A stretch of DNA of 36,325 bases, taken from the IMG/VR virus record IMGVR_UViG_3300042392_000325, positions 1 to 36,325 of that record; one strand, 5' to 3'. Of this stretch, positions 22,770 to 29,030 are shown piece after piece. Source of the stretch: a virus. Positions within the stretch are counted from its first letter, which is position 1. Each line of letters opens with the position of its first letter. The translations under genes were made by a program, and so were the position numbers. The notes under the pieces are model-generated. The model was not told where the DNA came from. It saw only the letters and a list, made by a program, of their open reading frames with translations, and did not search any database.

Positions 22770-22957
22770 AGCTTGCGCCCCCTGATCAGTCTGCAACGCT
22801 CCCGCTCCTCTGGCGTAAAGTCTGGGCTGATCTCCGCCACAGAGCAAAGACGATTTACTTTCGGCTGATGCTCAGAAATGAAATACAGCATCACCATTGT
22901 GCAAACCACCACCATGATCAAGTGGATGGCAAGCAGCACCCTAAAAAATGTATTCAT
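22766..22957 (-). CDS. Small membrane protein
   Basis: This 63-residue protein has one strong N-terminal membrane segment (FRVLLAIHLIMVVVCTMVML, about 5-24) and a charged C-terminal tail (DFTPEERERCRLIRGRKL). The start is ATG at 22957, overlapping the upstream TGA by one base. Likely an inner-membrane protein made early in infection. Exclusion, host-takeover or lysis-related roles are all guesses. Confidence 0.72.
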   Translation of the reverse strand: MNTFFRVLLAIHLIMVVVCTMVMLYFISEHQPKVNRLCSVAEISPDFTPEERERCRLIRGRKL

Positions 22958-23160
22958 CACTCCACCTCCACAGTAATGCGGTAGCGTTTCATATACTTAT
23001 CAGTAACGTGCATGATCTTCTTTGTGGTGGCCAGAGACCCATCCTCATGCAGATCGTATTTCATGCGCGTAACGCTTTTAAGCAACTGATGCTCATCAAC
23101 ATCATTAGCAAGAAGGTTGTCGCGGATCAGCGTCATGATGTAGTCGCAGTATTCAAGCAT
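22957..23160 (-). CDS. Small phage protein (unrecognised)
   Basis: This 67-residue protein (MLEYCDYIMTLIRDNLLAND) starts at the ATG at 23160, six bases after GGGAGG; longer alternatives begin at 23166-23187. The C-terminus (TDKYMKRYRITVEVE) is beta-like. It overlaps the 49-residue gene upstream by eight bases. No family was recognised. Confidence 0.65.
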   Translation of the reverse strand: MLEYCDYIMTLIRDNLLANDVDEHQLLKSVTRMKYDLHEDGSLATTKKIMHVTDKYMKRYRITVEVE

Positions 23161-23302
23161 CGTCATCCTCCCGCTCATAACGTGCATCGAACATAGCGTC
23201 TAGACGGGCTTCCTCGCGGCGCTCGTATTCCCAGTCGATCTCAGGTTTCTTCTCGATGTCGATGGCGATCATCTTGTTGCCCAGTTTCAGAATGTCGTTC
23301 AT
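23153..23302 (-). CDS. 49-residue charged protein
   Basis: A short frame from ATG at 23302 to TGA at 23153, with SD GGAGAG, encodes MNDILKLGNKMIAIDIEKKP followed by an acidic/basic helix (YERREEARLDAMFDARYERE). It fills an otherwise empty gap between the hairpin at 23319-23336 and the next gene. Good SD, coupled overlap and protein-like composition support it. Function unknown. Confidence 0.7.
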   Translation of the reverse strand: MNDILKLGNKMIAIDIEKKPEIDWEYERREEARLDAMFDARYEREDDDA

Positions 23303-23318
23303 GTTGCTCTCCAGTAAT

Positions 23319-23336
23319 GCCCCGCCGTAGCGGGGC
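23319..23336 (-). other. Intercistronic hairpin
   Basis: GCCCCGC, loop TACG, GCGGGGC (minus strand) is a perfect seven-base-pair stem. It lies a few bases after the stop of the 149-residue gene and just before the SD of the 49-residue gene. There is no U-run, so an RNA processing, stability or weak termination role is more likely than strong termination. Confidence 0.65.
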
Positions 23337-23343
23337 TGGTTGA

Positions 23344-23793
23344 TTAGAAGCTTGGGTTCAGTTCGCTACGGTGACCGTCAACCAGTGACCATACGCCGCC
23401 GTACACCCAATTAGCCGACTGGCGACGACGGTAAAACTTCTGGCCTTCAGTCGTGGTAATCAGGCGGAAGCTGGCGCTGATTGACTTGATCTGGCCACAT
23501 GGGTAGTAGTCACCATTGAAGCCATACGACACCGCCTCGCCGACCGCAGGAGCCTCGATAACGTCGAAGCGTGGCCATACGCCGCTACCAGAGTCGATTG
23601 GCAGGTAGGTCTTGCCGGTGGCCTTCTGAGCGGACTCAGCGATCTCTGCTGCGTGTTCGACCGACTTAATGTCGTGGCGCGTCATCCAGCCAGAACCGTC
23701 TTCGCTGTTCGATACCCACTGCTTGTTACCCTGTGGGTACTCGGTGGCTACTGCGACGACTTCTTTCTCTGCGTTTACTTGGAAGTGCAACAT
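23344..23793 (-). CDS. Conserved phage protein (GYNGDYYPCG / FYRRR family)
   Basis: This 149-residue protein starts at the ATG at 23793 (MLHFQVNAEKEVVAVATEYP) with SD AAGGAGCGA. It has the recurrent block VSYGFNGDYYPCGQIKSIS...TTEGQKFYRRRQSANWVYGG, seen in many environmental phages and of unknown function. The C-terminal block may be a small beta domain. It is the first gene behind the promoter at 23836-23865, so it should be well expressed early. Confidence 0.8.
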   Translation of the reverse strand: MLHFQVNAEKEVVAVATEYPQGNKQWVSNSEDGSGWMTRHDIKSVEHAAEIAESAQKATGKTYLPIDSGSGVWPRFDVIEAPAVGEAVSYGFNGDYYPCGQIKSISASFRLITTTEGQKFYRRRQSANWVYGGVWSLVDGHRSELNPSF

Positions 23794-23835
23794 AATTCGC
23801 TCCTTATTCAATGTCCTGCGAAGTGCAGTGATGTA

Positions 23836-23865
23836 ATCTTAAGTTAAACGATTAAGGGTCGTCAA
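23836..23865 (-). promoter_or_regulatory. Sigma-70-type promoter for the 21-24 kb unit
   Basis: On the minus strand, -35 TTGACG (23860-23865), an 18-base spacer and -10 TAAGAT (23836-23841) lead to the 149-residue gene about 40 bases on. An inverted repeat AAGGG...CCCTT surrounds the -35 box and could be an operator. It drives the leftward unit down to the non-coding region near 21.1 kb. Confidence 0.75.
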
Positions 23866-23898
23866 CCCCTTTTTGCAAATATTTTTAATTTATTTTTA

Positions 23899-23925
23899 GG
23901 GGAGGGGGAGGGGGGGGTACGGGGG
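23899..23925 (+). other. Long G-run (potential G-quadruplex)
   Basis: Four G tracts lie on the plus strand: GGGG, GGGGG, GGGGGGGG and GGGGG, separated by A, A and TAC. It lies in the intergenic region between the DUF2303-like gene and the promoter at 23836. For leftward transcription the G-rich strand is the template, so a folded quadruplex could stall polymerase. No ordinary terminator is visible here. Confidence 0.7.
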
Positions 23926-23991
23926 CGGCTGCCTTTGGACAACTCCCCCGCTGCCAGTGTTACACGCCACCTCTGGCTGGGCGTTCGTTGC

Positions 23992-24777
23992 TCACGGGCT
24001 TCCGTGATACACAGTTACGCTGGTATTTTCCACAATTTGCGTCCAGACCGCCATAACAGCGTCCTCCACGATCTTGTGCGGGCGGAGCAGGTCATACCAC
24101 ATCAGAAGGCCGCCGCCATCCGAGATCCGGTAGCGCAGGCGGCACTTGACCGCATACCGCTCCCCACCCTCCAGCACCGGGATGCCGATGGTGAACTCCT
24201 CCGGGACGGTCAGCTTGCCCTTGCCTGCGGTTCCCTTGATCTCTTCCTCGTAGGTCAGTTCATTCTGGCCATTGGACAGGCGAATGCCGCTGGCGAAGTT
24301 GACCTTCTTCTTGGCCTCCAGCGTCCGACTGATCTCCAGCATCTCGGCTGCGGGCGGGGTGGCAATGTCCGGCAGGTTGTCCTCGATGAACTGGGCGAAC
24401 TGTTCCTGCGTCATCTTCGTGCCATTGCTGCGGCTCCACGTTTCCCACTCAGGCGACAGCGGGCAGGCGTACATGGCCTTGTAGTCTTTCCAGCCAGCCT
24501 CAGAGCCATGATCATTGAAGACCGCCACGAACATACGCTTGGCAAGGTTGCCGTAGATCCGGGTCGAATCCGTCTTTTCTTCGTTGACGTAGCCAATGAA
24601 GCTCTCGGCATCCATGAGCGAGACCATGCCCCTCTTGCGCGGCGGCTCCAGCAGGTACTCATTCAGGTCGATGACCTTGGACTCCTCCGGCACGACAACG
24701 AACTTCGAACCATCGATCTCCCGAACTTCGGCAAGAATCGACCCGGCATCAAGGGCCGCTCTCACATCGCCGATCAT
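23992..24777 (-). CDS. DUF2303 (YfdQ-like) phage protein
   Basis: This 261-residue protein matches DUF2303: an N-terminal VVVPEESKVIDLNEYLLEPP, then KRGMVSLMDAESFIGYVNEE, and a middle block with FNDHGSEAGWKDYKAMYACP, all family hallmarks. It has no known enzymatic activity; in prophages (YfdQ) and phages it lies with recombination or replication genes. It overlaps the upstream gene's stop (ATGA). The length is typical. It ends just before the G-run. Confidence 0.88.
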   Translation of the reverse strand: MIGDVRAALDAGSILAEVREIDGSKFVVVPEESKVIDLNEYLLEPPRKRGMVSLMDAESFIGYVNEEKTDSTRIYGNLAKRMFVAVFNDHGSEAGWKDYKAMYACPLSPEWETWSRSNGTKMTQEQFAQFIEDNLPDIATPPAAEMLEISRTLEAKKKVNFASGIRLSNGQNELTYEEEIKGTAGKGKLTVPEEFTIGIPVLEGGERYAVKCRLRYRISDGGGLLMWYDLLRPHKIVEDAVMAVWTQIVENTSVTVYHGSP

Positions 24778-25112
24778 TGGGACACCCGCTTCAGTTCACC
24801 GGTTTCCATGTCGAGGCTACGCAAGCCCTCGATATTCATTTGGCGCGGGTCTTCGCGGGTCAGGTTGCCCTCTGGGGTCGCGAAGAAGATGGACGTACCC
24901 TTTTCTTCCTTCGGAGCCTTGACAGTGATCTCGTCAATAATCTCCATCTGCCCACCCTTGCCGGGCTTCAGCTTGAGCTTTAGGATCAGTTCGCCCTGCT
25001 TGCCGGTCTCGTCACACTTGGACACCAGCTTGTTCAGTTCGTCCGTCAGATCGTCAGCTAGAGTGCCGAACCGCAGCGCGTTGATTGTGTCTGTAAATGG
25101 TCGTGCAGCCAT
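24774..25112 (-). CDS. DUF2303-partner phage protein
   Basis: This 112-residue protein begins MAARPFTDTINALRFGTLAD and has ELNKLVSKCDETGKQGELIL followed by TSIFFATPEGNLTREDPRQM. The same pattern repeatedly accompanies DUF2303 genes in phages, so the two probably act together. Fold likely alpha/beta; function unknown. Its stop overlaps the start of the DUF2303-like gene. Confidence 0.82.
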   Translation of the reverse strand: MAARPFTDTINALRFGTLADDLTDELNKLVSKCDETGKQGELILKLKLKPGKGGQMEIIDEITVKAPKEEKGTSIFFATPEGNLTREDPRQMNIEGLRSLDMETGELKRVSQ

Positions 25113-25114
25113 GA

Positions 25115-25294
25115 TTACCCCTTTGGTTTTGGTTGGTTTGCTTTCACATACGCCCCATTTGCGCTGGAATTCCAGAACATCTTGGGGCGCAACTCAGCCT
25201 TCGTGAGAAGGTTATTCATTTTGCGGCGCAGCTTGTAGGCATCGAACGGCTCGCCTTCCATGCGGGCAGCTTGGCGGGAATTGTCATTGTTCAT
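25115..25294 (-). CDS. Small phage protein (unrecognised)
   Basis: This 59-residue basic protein starts at the ATG at 25294 (MNNDNSRQAARMEGEPFDAY), overlapping the preceding stop (ATGA). Basic helix KLRRKMNNLLTKAELRPKMF followed by a Lys/Pro-rich tail. DNA binding is possible but not shown. Confidence 0.68.
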   Translation of the reverse strand: MNNDNSRQAARMEGEPFDAYKLRRKMNNLLTKAELRPKMFWNSSANGAYVKANQPKPKG

Positions 25295-25536
25295 CAGCGC
25301 CCCCAAGTTATTGCCTTGACCGCCCACATCTGGGCGCTCTGAGCCTCAGTGATGGCGATGCTTGCCATGCGCTGCACTTCGGCATCCTGCGACTGCAAAC
25401 GCAGGTAATTCATGCGGTCGATCACATCTGCAAATTCCTTTTTGCACTTGTGAACCTCATGGCTCTGACCCGGATTGAAATTCAAGCCGACAGCTTTCTC
25501 GCCGTAGGAAAGCTCGCGTTGTTGGGCTTCTGACAT
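25294..25536 (-). CDS. Acb2/Tad1-hairpin-like small protein (possible anti-defence)
   Basis: This 80-residue helical protein has the string GEKAVGLNFNPGQSHEVHKC and, near the C-terminus, MASIAITEAQSAQMWAVKAI followed by TWGR. I associate this pattern with the Acb2/Tad1 helical-hairpin family, small phage proteins that bind the cyclic nucleotide signals used by CBASS and Thoeris defence. Size and all-helical composition fit; the identity is from memory of the family pattern, not from a search. Otherwise it is a small phage helical protein of unknown function. Start ATG at 25536 with SD AAGGAGGG. Confidence 0.6.
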   Translation of the reverse strand: MSEAQQRELSYGEKAVGLNFNPGQSHEVHKCKKEFADVIDRMNYLRLQSQDAEVQRMASIAITEAQSAQMWAVKAITWGR

Positions 25537-25545
25537 ATTCCCTCC

Positions 25546-25794
25546 TTAATGTGGAATGATGATTTGTTGATCAGGAACCGCGATAGTGGGTTCCTCCTGT
25601 TTTACTGCTCTTCGCTTTTCAACGACCGCCCTCATACCAACAACCATCTTGACAAGCTTTTCATATTTCGCATCGACCGGGTCACCGGCTTCTTCAAGAT
25701 TAAGGATGAATTTCTCAATGTGACTCAACACAAGATCACACCCGCTGTTAAAGATGTCGATTTCGTTTGCCTGCTCAACCATCTGCTCGTTCAT
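25546..25794 (-). CDS. Small helical phage protein (unrecognised)
   Basis: This 82-residue, mostly helical protein (LSHIEKFILNLEEAGDPVDA, then KYEKLVKMVVGMRAVVEKRR) has a short tail ending QQIIIPH. One Cys, no membrane segment. It sits nine bases upstream of the Acb2-like gene. No family was recognised. Confidence 0.68.
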   Translation of the reverse strand: MNEQMVEQANEIDIFNSGCDLVLSHIEKFILNLEEAGDPVDAKYEKLVKMVVGMRAVVEKRRAVKQEEPTIAVPDQQIIIPH

Positions 25795-25803
25795 AATTAC
25801 CTC

Positions 25804-25956
25804 TCAAAATGGAGCTTCTTCAAATTTACTAAAATCAATCTTGGGCTTTCGCCTCCGAGGCACAACCACGGTGACAAACTGATAGTGATCAGAGGGCTTA
25901 TTCAACACCCACCTAATCACCTTACCGTCATCATCAAGGATGCCGTACTTAACCAT
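25804..25956 (-). CDS. 50-residue conserved phage protein
   Basis: A short frame from ATG at 25956 to TGA at 25804 encodes MVKYGILDDDGKVIRWVLNK, then PSDHYQFVTVVVPRRR. This matches a common small phage protein (KYGIL...GKVIRW...KPS-YQYVTV). The start overlaps the upstream TGA by one base. It fills what would otherwise be a 160-base gap. Function unknown. Confidence 0.82.
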   Translation of the reverse strand: MVKYGILDDDGKVIRWVLNKPSDHYQFVTVVVPRRRKPKIDFSKFEEAPF

Positions 25957-26273
25957 CAGTCGGCACGAGACGCAGATACCGCATCGATGCCATACTTACG
26001 CAGCACCTGAGTGAATGCATATGCGCCAGCTTCAAGCACATCCATAGACTGCGTCATGCAGTCAGTAGGCCGCCAGATATACCAGCCCTTCTTCCAGTGC
26101 TTGCTGCCGATGCCTTGTTTCTTCAGCCAGTTGACAAACTTGCTGCGGCCATTCTGCAACTCAACCCATGCAAAGCCGCAGTAATATGGTTCACCGTACT
26201 GGGCAATGTAATCTTTTTCCGCCTTGATACCGGCGGCCTTTGCTTCGTCGTAGATAGCCTGAAAGTTTTCCAT
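25956..26273 (-). CDS. Conserved phage protein with WV-RPTDCMTQSMDVLEAGA motif
   Basis: This 105-residue protein starts at the ATG at 26273 (MENFQAIYDEAKAAGIKAEK) with SD GGAGCGA. It has a conserved block GFAWVELQNGRSKFVNWLKK, then KGWYIWRPTDCMTQSMDVLE, seen in many phages; function unknown. It shares an upstream leader pattern with three neighbours. Confidence 0.78.
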   Translation of the reverse strand: MENFQAIYDEAKAAGIKAEKDYIAQYGEPYYCGFAWVELQNGRSKFVNWLKKQGIGSKHWKKGWYIWRPTDCMTQSMDVLEAGAYAFTQVLRKYGIDAVSASRAD

Positions 26274-26287
26274 GATTCGCTCCATGT

Positions 26288-26518
26288 TTAATGAACTTCG
26301 CTTTGGGTTTGGGATTCGTATGCTTTTTGCAATTCAACCATCAAATCAAACATTTTTTTAAGCTCTAAATTTGAATCAGATGAAACAACAGCAACAGCAT
26401 GAGCTAGAGCAAATGTAATCTCAGGAAGTGAGCCGCCGTCCAAAAGACACAAAATAGCATCAGCCAATTCCATTGAATCACGCATACGAGAAAGCATTTC
26501 TTCTTTAGTTATTTCCAT
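26288..26518 (-). CDS. Small helical phage protein (unrecognised)
   Basis: This 76-residue protein (MEITKEEMLSRMRDSMELAD) is nearly all helix and slightly acidic. Start ATG at 26518 with SD GGGAGCGAG, in the same leader context as the genes at 26273, 26820 and 23793. No family was recognised. Confidence 0.7.
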   Translation of the reverse strand: MEITKEEMLSRMRDSMELADAILCLLDGGSLPEITFALAHAVAVVSSDSNLELKKMFDLMVELQKAYESQTQSEVH

Positions 26519-26532
26519 GACTCGCTCCCTGA

Positions 26533-26820
26533 TTAACGTGAAGTGACTTTGACTGAAAACACTGCTGCGGTCTTAGTGTACTTAGCGAGTACGTCAGCGC
26601 CGATGCCAAGCTCAGCAGATAGCTTCTTCCAGTCGATTGTGCTGCGGTTTGACTCGATGACCGTAGCCTTGAACAGATCGCCCTCGAAAACGCTTGAGCC
26701 GCCGGGAGCAGTAGCTACATCCTTTAGGTCGTTTTTGATTGCTTCAGCCTGCTTCTCCAGATCAGCAATTTGTGCCAGCAGTGCGCCGAGGGTATCGATG
26801 TTGTTCAGGTCGTTTTTCAT
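26533..26820 (-). CDS. Conserved phage protein with coiled coil and STIDWKKLSAEL motif
   Basis: This 95-residue protein has an N-terminal coiled coil (LGALLAQIADLEKQAEAIKN, about 11-30), then a beta segment GSSVFEGDLFKATVIESNRS and the recurrent block TIDWKKLSAELGIG, ending VFSVKVTSR. This family is common in phages and unassigned; the layout resembles single-strand-binding or Gam-like helpers only vaguely. It is the first gene behind the promoter at 26867-26896. Confidence 0.8.
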   Translation of the reverse strand: MKNDLNNIDTLGALLAQIADLEKQAEAIKNDLKDVATAPGGSSVFEGDLFKATVIESNRSTIDWKKLSAELGIGADVLAKYTKTAAVFSVKVTSR

Positions 26821-26866
26821 GGTGTCGCTCCTTATTCGCTGTCCGATCTCAAGTGACCGTATGCGT

Positions 26867-26896
26867 AATGTAACTGGAGCTTAAACTACCTGTCAA
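26867..26896 (-). promoter_or_regulatory. Strong sigma-70-type promoter
   Basis: On the minus strand, the consensus -35 TTGACA (26891-26896), an 18-base spacer and -10 TACATT (26867-26872) give a near-consensus promoter. It lies in an 85-base gap between the HNH gene and the 95-residue gene, with AT-rich sequence upstream. It drives the unit 26820 down to 23992. Confidence 0.85.
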
Positions 26897-26905
26897 CAAC
26901 TTTTT

Positions 26906-27199
26906 TTAAAAAGGGAGGGAATTTCTTTCCAACGGCAGGCCATCGTCCAGCAGGCGCTGGATCGTTACATTTAAAGCATCAAGCTCGTCCATCTTGCGGA
27001 TAGCCCATGCCCGCTTGTTCCCATGCCAGCCCATCATCGAGCCTTGGTGACAGTCGTAGCAGAGCGCCACAGTGGTGTACTGCTGGCCTTGGTTGATGTG
27101 GTGGGCGCTACTGGGCGGCGGGGCATTGCAGACCGAGCAGGGCAGGCTCTTGACCCGCGCCAGATGCTTACGCTCCGCTGCGTTGAGTTTGTTGTTCAT
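26906..27199 (-). CDS. HNH-type endonuclease-like protein (Ref/DUF968-like)
   Basis: This 97-residue protein carries a compact zinc-nuclease signature: CSVCNAPPPSSAHHINQGQQ (C21, C24, H33, H34), then ALCYDCHQGSMMGWHGNKRA (C47, C50, H51, H59). This is the HNH pattern of P1 Ref-like / DUF968 phage nucleases, which nick or degrade DNA and assist recombination. It is short (family members are often longer), so it may be a minimal version. It overlaps the sigma-like gene by 32 bases at its start. Confidence 0.82.
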   Translation of the reverse strand: MNNKLNAAERKHLARVKSLPCSVCNAPPPSSAHHINQGQQYTTVALCYDCHQGSMMGWHGNKRAWAIRKMDELDALNVTIQRLLDDGLPLERNSLPF

Positions 27200-27455
27200 A
27201 TGCCTTCAATGCCCACATTAATTTTTTTTCAATCTGCCGAACTCTTTCGGCGCTCAATCCAACCAAATCCCCGACTACCCGTAGAGACTTCCCCTGACAA
27301 CGAAGCTCCGTCACCTTCCAATACAAATCCAGCTTGCTCTTATTCATATGGCCATAAAACGAAACAAAAGCATCAAACAAGGTACGGCTTGGCACTTTGT
27401 TATTGCCAGCTAACTTCAAATAAAAAGCTTGGACTTTGGTTAAATCACTGATCAT
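27168..27455 (-). CDS. Sigma-70 region-4-like DNA-binding protein
   Basis: This 95-residue protein has, at residues about 48-83, TELRCQGKSLRVVGDLVGLS followed by AERVRQIEKKLMWALKAY. This is the helix-turn-helix pattern of sigma factor region 4, with the hallmark ERVRQIE recognition helix. No region 2 is present, so it is not a full sigma factor. It could be a -35 reader, an anti-sigma-like competitor or a transcription activator for late genes. Start ATG at 27455. Confidence 0.72.
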   Translation of the reverse strand: MISDLTKVQAFYLKLAGNNKVPSRTLFDAFVSFYGHMNKSKLDLYWKVTELRCQGKSLRVVGDLVGLSAERVRQIEKKLMWALKAYEQQTQRSGA

Positions 27456-27711
27456 GAATTTGCTCCACAGGAATATGGGTTAGTTTAGGGGGCGACGACT
27501 CATCCGGGAGGGCCAGCCGGTAGAAGGCCATGCCAAAGGTCACCTGATCAGCCACGACCGCCTGAACGTCTGTCAGCCAGTGCTGCTCAATATCACCGTG
27601 GCAAAACACCCGGAACAGCTTCCCATACCGCTCGAAACTGTCATGGGCCTCGACTTTGTCTACGGGCTTACCGCAGACCGCGCACATAGGCCACCCATCA
27701 ATCCTCGTCAT
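27445..27711 (-). CDS. Zinc-binding-like phage protein
   Basis: This 88-residue protein starts at the ATG at 27711 (MTRIDGWPMCAVCGKPVDKV), overlapping the upstream stop (ATGA). CAVC near residue 10 and FRVFCHGDIEQHWL further on give a Cys/Cys/Cys/His set, typical of small phage zinc proteins. The C-terminus may mediate protein contacts. Function unknown. Confidence 0.75.
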   Translation of the reverse strand: MTRIDGWPMCAVCGKPVDKVEAHDSFERYGKLFRVFCHGDIEQHWLTDVQAVVADQVTFGMAFYRLALPDESSPPKLTHIPVEQIHDQ

Positions 27712-28073
27712 AAAGTCACCTTGCCTTCCACCCGGTTGCTGGCCTCCTGCGAGCGCCATACCTCGACGCGAGCCTGAGCAGCGATTAGATCCCAACGATA
27801 CTTCTCTTCGATGAACACAGCCTCCTTCAGCCCCTCCAGCAACTGGATGTACTCAGGGTCGCTGTAGGCTTCGCGCTCTTGGGCATTGACTGCGGTTTCC
27901 ATCGACCGCTTCATGATGATCGCCTTCAGGGACTTGCGGTACTCCTCGGCATAGATACGGTTTGCCTTGGCCTGCGCGAACTTTTTGCCGTTCCTGATAA
28001 TGTAGTCAATCGCGCGGTTCGGATCGATCTCTCTCGTCTTTGGGTCAACGCCATCAAAGTCTTCGTCATTCAT
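27708..28073 (-). CDS. Conserved phage protein in the recombination region
   Basis: This 121-residue helical, charged protein (DPNRAIDYIIRNGKKFAQAK, then RWDLIAAQARVEVWRSQEAS) ends NRVEGKVTL. The second block is a recurrent phage family found near recombination or replication genes, unassigned. Start ATG at 28073, three bases before the stop of the 35-residue membrane gene. Confidence 0.76.
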   Translation of the reverse strand: MNDEDFDGVDPKTREIDPNRAIDYIIRNGKKFAQAKANRIYAEEYRKSLKAIIMKRSMETAVNAQEREAYSDPEYIQLLEGLKEAVFIEEKYRWDLIAAQARVEVWRSQEASNRVEGKVTL

Positions 28074-28076
28074 GGC

Positions 28077-28184
28077 TCACCCCAGAAATCTAAAAAACAC
28101 TGCGGCGACACCCAATACGGCGAAGCAAAACATCACCGTAAGCACTGCGATTACCACCCTGACCATAATGTCAAAATCGTCCAT
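28077..28184 (-). CDS. 35-residue single-pass membrane peptide
   Basis: A short frame from ATG at 28184 to TGA at 28077, with SD AAGGAGAAAG, encodes MDDFDIMVRVVIAVLTVMFC followed by FAVLGVAAVFFRFLG, one continuous membrane segment. Strong SD and gapless context support it. Function unknown; tiny membrane peptides are common in phage early regions. Confidence 0.7.
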   Translation of the reverse strand: MDDFDIMVRVVIAVLTVMFCFAVLGVAAVFFRFLG

Positions 28185-28335
28185 TTTGCTTTCTCCTTGT
28201 TAAGCATTGCTCGCACACCCAACGCTGTCTCAGACCATTTGCAAACTTCAGATACTCACCGCCCGCTACCGGCTTCCTCTGCTGGCAGTTGGTACACCAC
28301 CTCGGCACTAACGACCCTTGGTTCTTTACTGACAC
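28171..28335 (-). CDS. 54-residue zinc-ribbon-like protein (overlaps two genes)
   Basis: A frame from GTG at 28335 (SD AAGGTG) to TGA at 28171 encodes NQGSLVPRWCTNCQQRKPVA, then GGEYLKFANGLRQRWVCEQC. The two CxxC pairs (14/17 and 41/44) form a zinc-ribbon pattern seen in small phage proteins. It overlaps the end of the 63-residue HTH gene by 80 bases in another frame and the start of the 35-residue gene by 14. The protein-like Cys pairs argue that it is real. Confidence 0.65.
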   Translation of the reverse strand: MSVKNQGSLVPRWCTNCQQRKPVAGGEYLKFANGLRQRWVCEQCLTRRKQNGRF

Positions 28336-28447
28336 GATTAATCACCTTTTTTATTTGCGATTTATCTAGCTTATAGGCTTTGGCCAGATCACCGATTGAT
28401 CTACCCCGTTGCCATGCAGAATAAATTGCGATGTCTTGCTCTTTCAT
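28256..28447 (-). CDS. Small helix-turn-helix protein
   Basis: This 63-residue protein has an HTH-like core YSAWQRGRSIGDLAKAYKLD, then KSQIKKVINRV (about 9-39), similar to Mor/terminase-type homeodomain HTHs. The start overlaps the RusA stop (ATGA). Its last 26 residues share DNA with the zinc-ribbon frame. Likely a small regulator or DNA-binding helper. Confidence 0.7.
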   Translation of the reverse strand: MKEQDIAIYSAWQRGRSIGDLAKAYKLDKSQIKKVINRVSKEPRVVSAEVVYQLPAEEAGSGR

Positions 28448-28791
28448 AGCCTCTCCACGTTGATCAACAATTTGCCGCCCTTTTCTTTTGCCCAGTAGAT
28501 CCTCAGATCCTGTATCTGGGAATCATCAAGGAACACGCCAGAGTGAGTCAGCCCGTCCAACGAAGCCTTGAGTAAGTTATCGAGATCGCGCACCCGGTTG
28601 TCTGGCCTGAACGCCTCGATCACTACGGAGACACTCCCACCGATGTGTTTATTGGCCTTCTGCAACATGACGCAATCCTGCACAGCCTTGCGGTATTCAC
28701 GGCCAGCCTTGCTGATGATCATCCTGTTCTGGAATACTCGCCAGTAGGTGTTCACGCTTGGCGGGAACGGGAGTTCAATGATCAGAGCCAT
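28444..28791 (-). CDS. rusA: RusA-type Holliday junction resolvase
   Basis: This 115-residue endonuclease cuts Holliday junctions made during phage replication and recombination. It begins with the family block IELPFPPSVNTYWR and holds the catalytic acidic cluster in RPDNRVRDLDNLLKASLDGL (D69, D71, K76) plus FLDDSQIQDLRI (D90). These match E. coli RusA D70, D72, K76 and D91 in order and spacing. The length is typical (about 120). It is likely active as a dimer. Start ATG at 28791; the 63-residue gene behind it is coupled by ATGA. Confidence 0.95.
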   Translation of the reverse strand: MALIIELPFPPSVNTYWRVFQNRMIISKAGREYRKAVQDCVMLQKANKHIGGSVSVVIEAFRPDNRVRDLDNLLKASLDGLTHSGVFLDDSQIQDLRIYWAKEKGGKLLINVERL

Positions 28792-29030
28792 TCGCCATTC
28801 TCCCCGCGATTACCTTTTTTCCACTGATCACGCACATCGCGCTCAAGTATCGATTTCGGATGGCGCTCATTCCAGCCGGGAACCCATTTGCCATTCTCAC
28901 CAGTCCAGCCCTTGAGGAACCGATGAGCAAGGTCGCGGTCAGTAACGCGCCACCGAATAACTTGCCGGACAAGGCAGCGATGCCTAAGCTCATCGTCACC
29001 CTGCCCCTCATTAGAAATCTCCTGTTGCAT
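28782..29030 (-). CDS. Conserved phage protein between helicase and RusA
   Basis: This 82-residue basic, Trp-rich protein has the block ELRHRCLVRQVIRWRVTDRD followed by WNERHPKSILERDVRDQWKK and GNRGENGEWL. The family recurs in phage genomes near helicase and resolvase genes, with unknown function. It overlaps the helicase end by 20 bases and RusA's start by 10. The alternative longer frame at 28775-29104 is out of frame and was rejected. Confidence 0.78.
   Translation of the reverse strand: MQQEISNEGQGDDELRHRCLVRQVIRWRVTDRDLAHRFLKGWTGENGKWVPGWNERHPKSILERDVRDQWKKGNRGENGEWL

Noticed and set aside
23935-25206. Plus-strand 423-codon frame opposite the DUF2303-like genes
   Set aside because: Its complement encodes two recognisable phage proteins; no SD, Arg/His/Leu-rich shadow composition.
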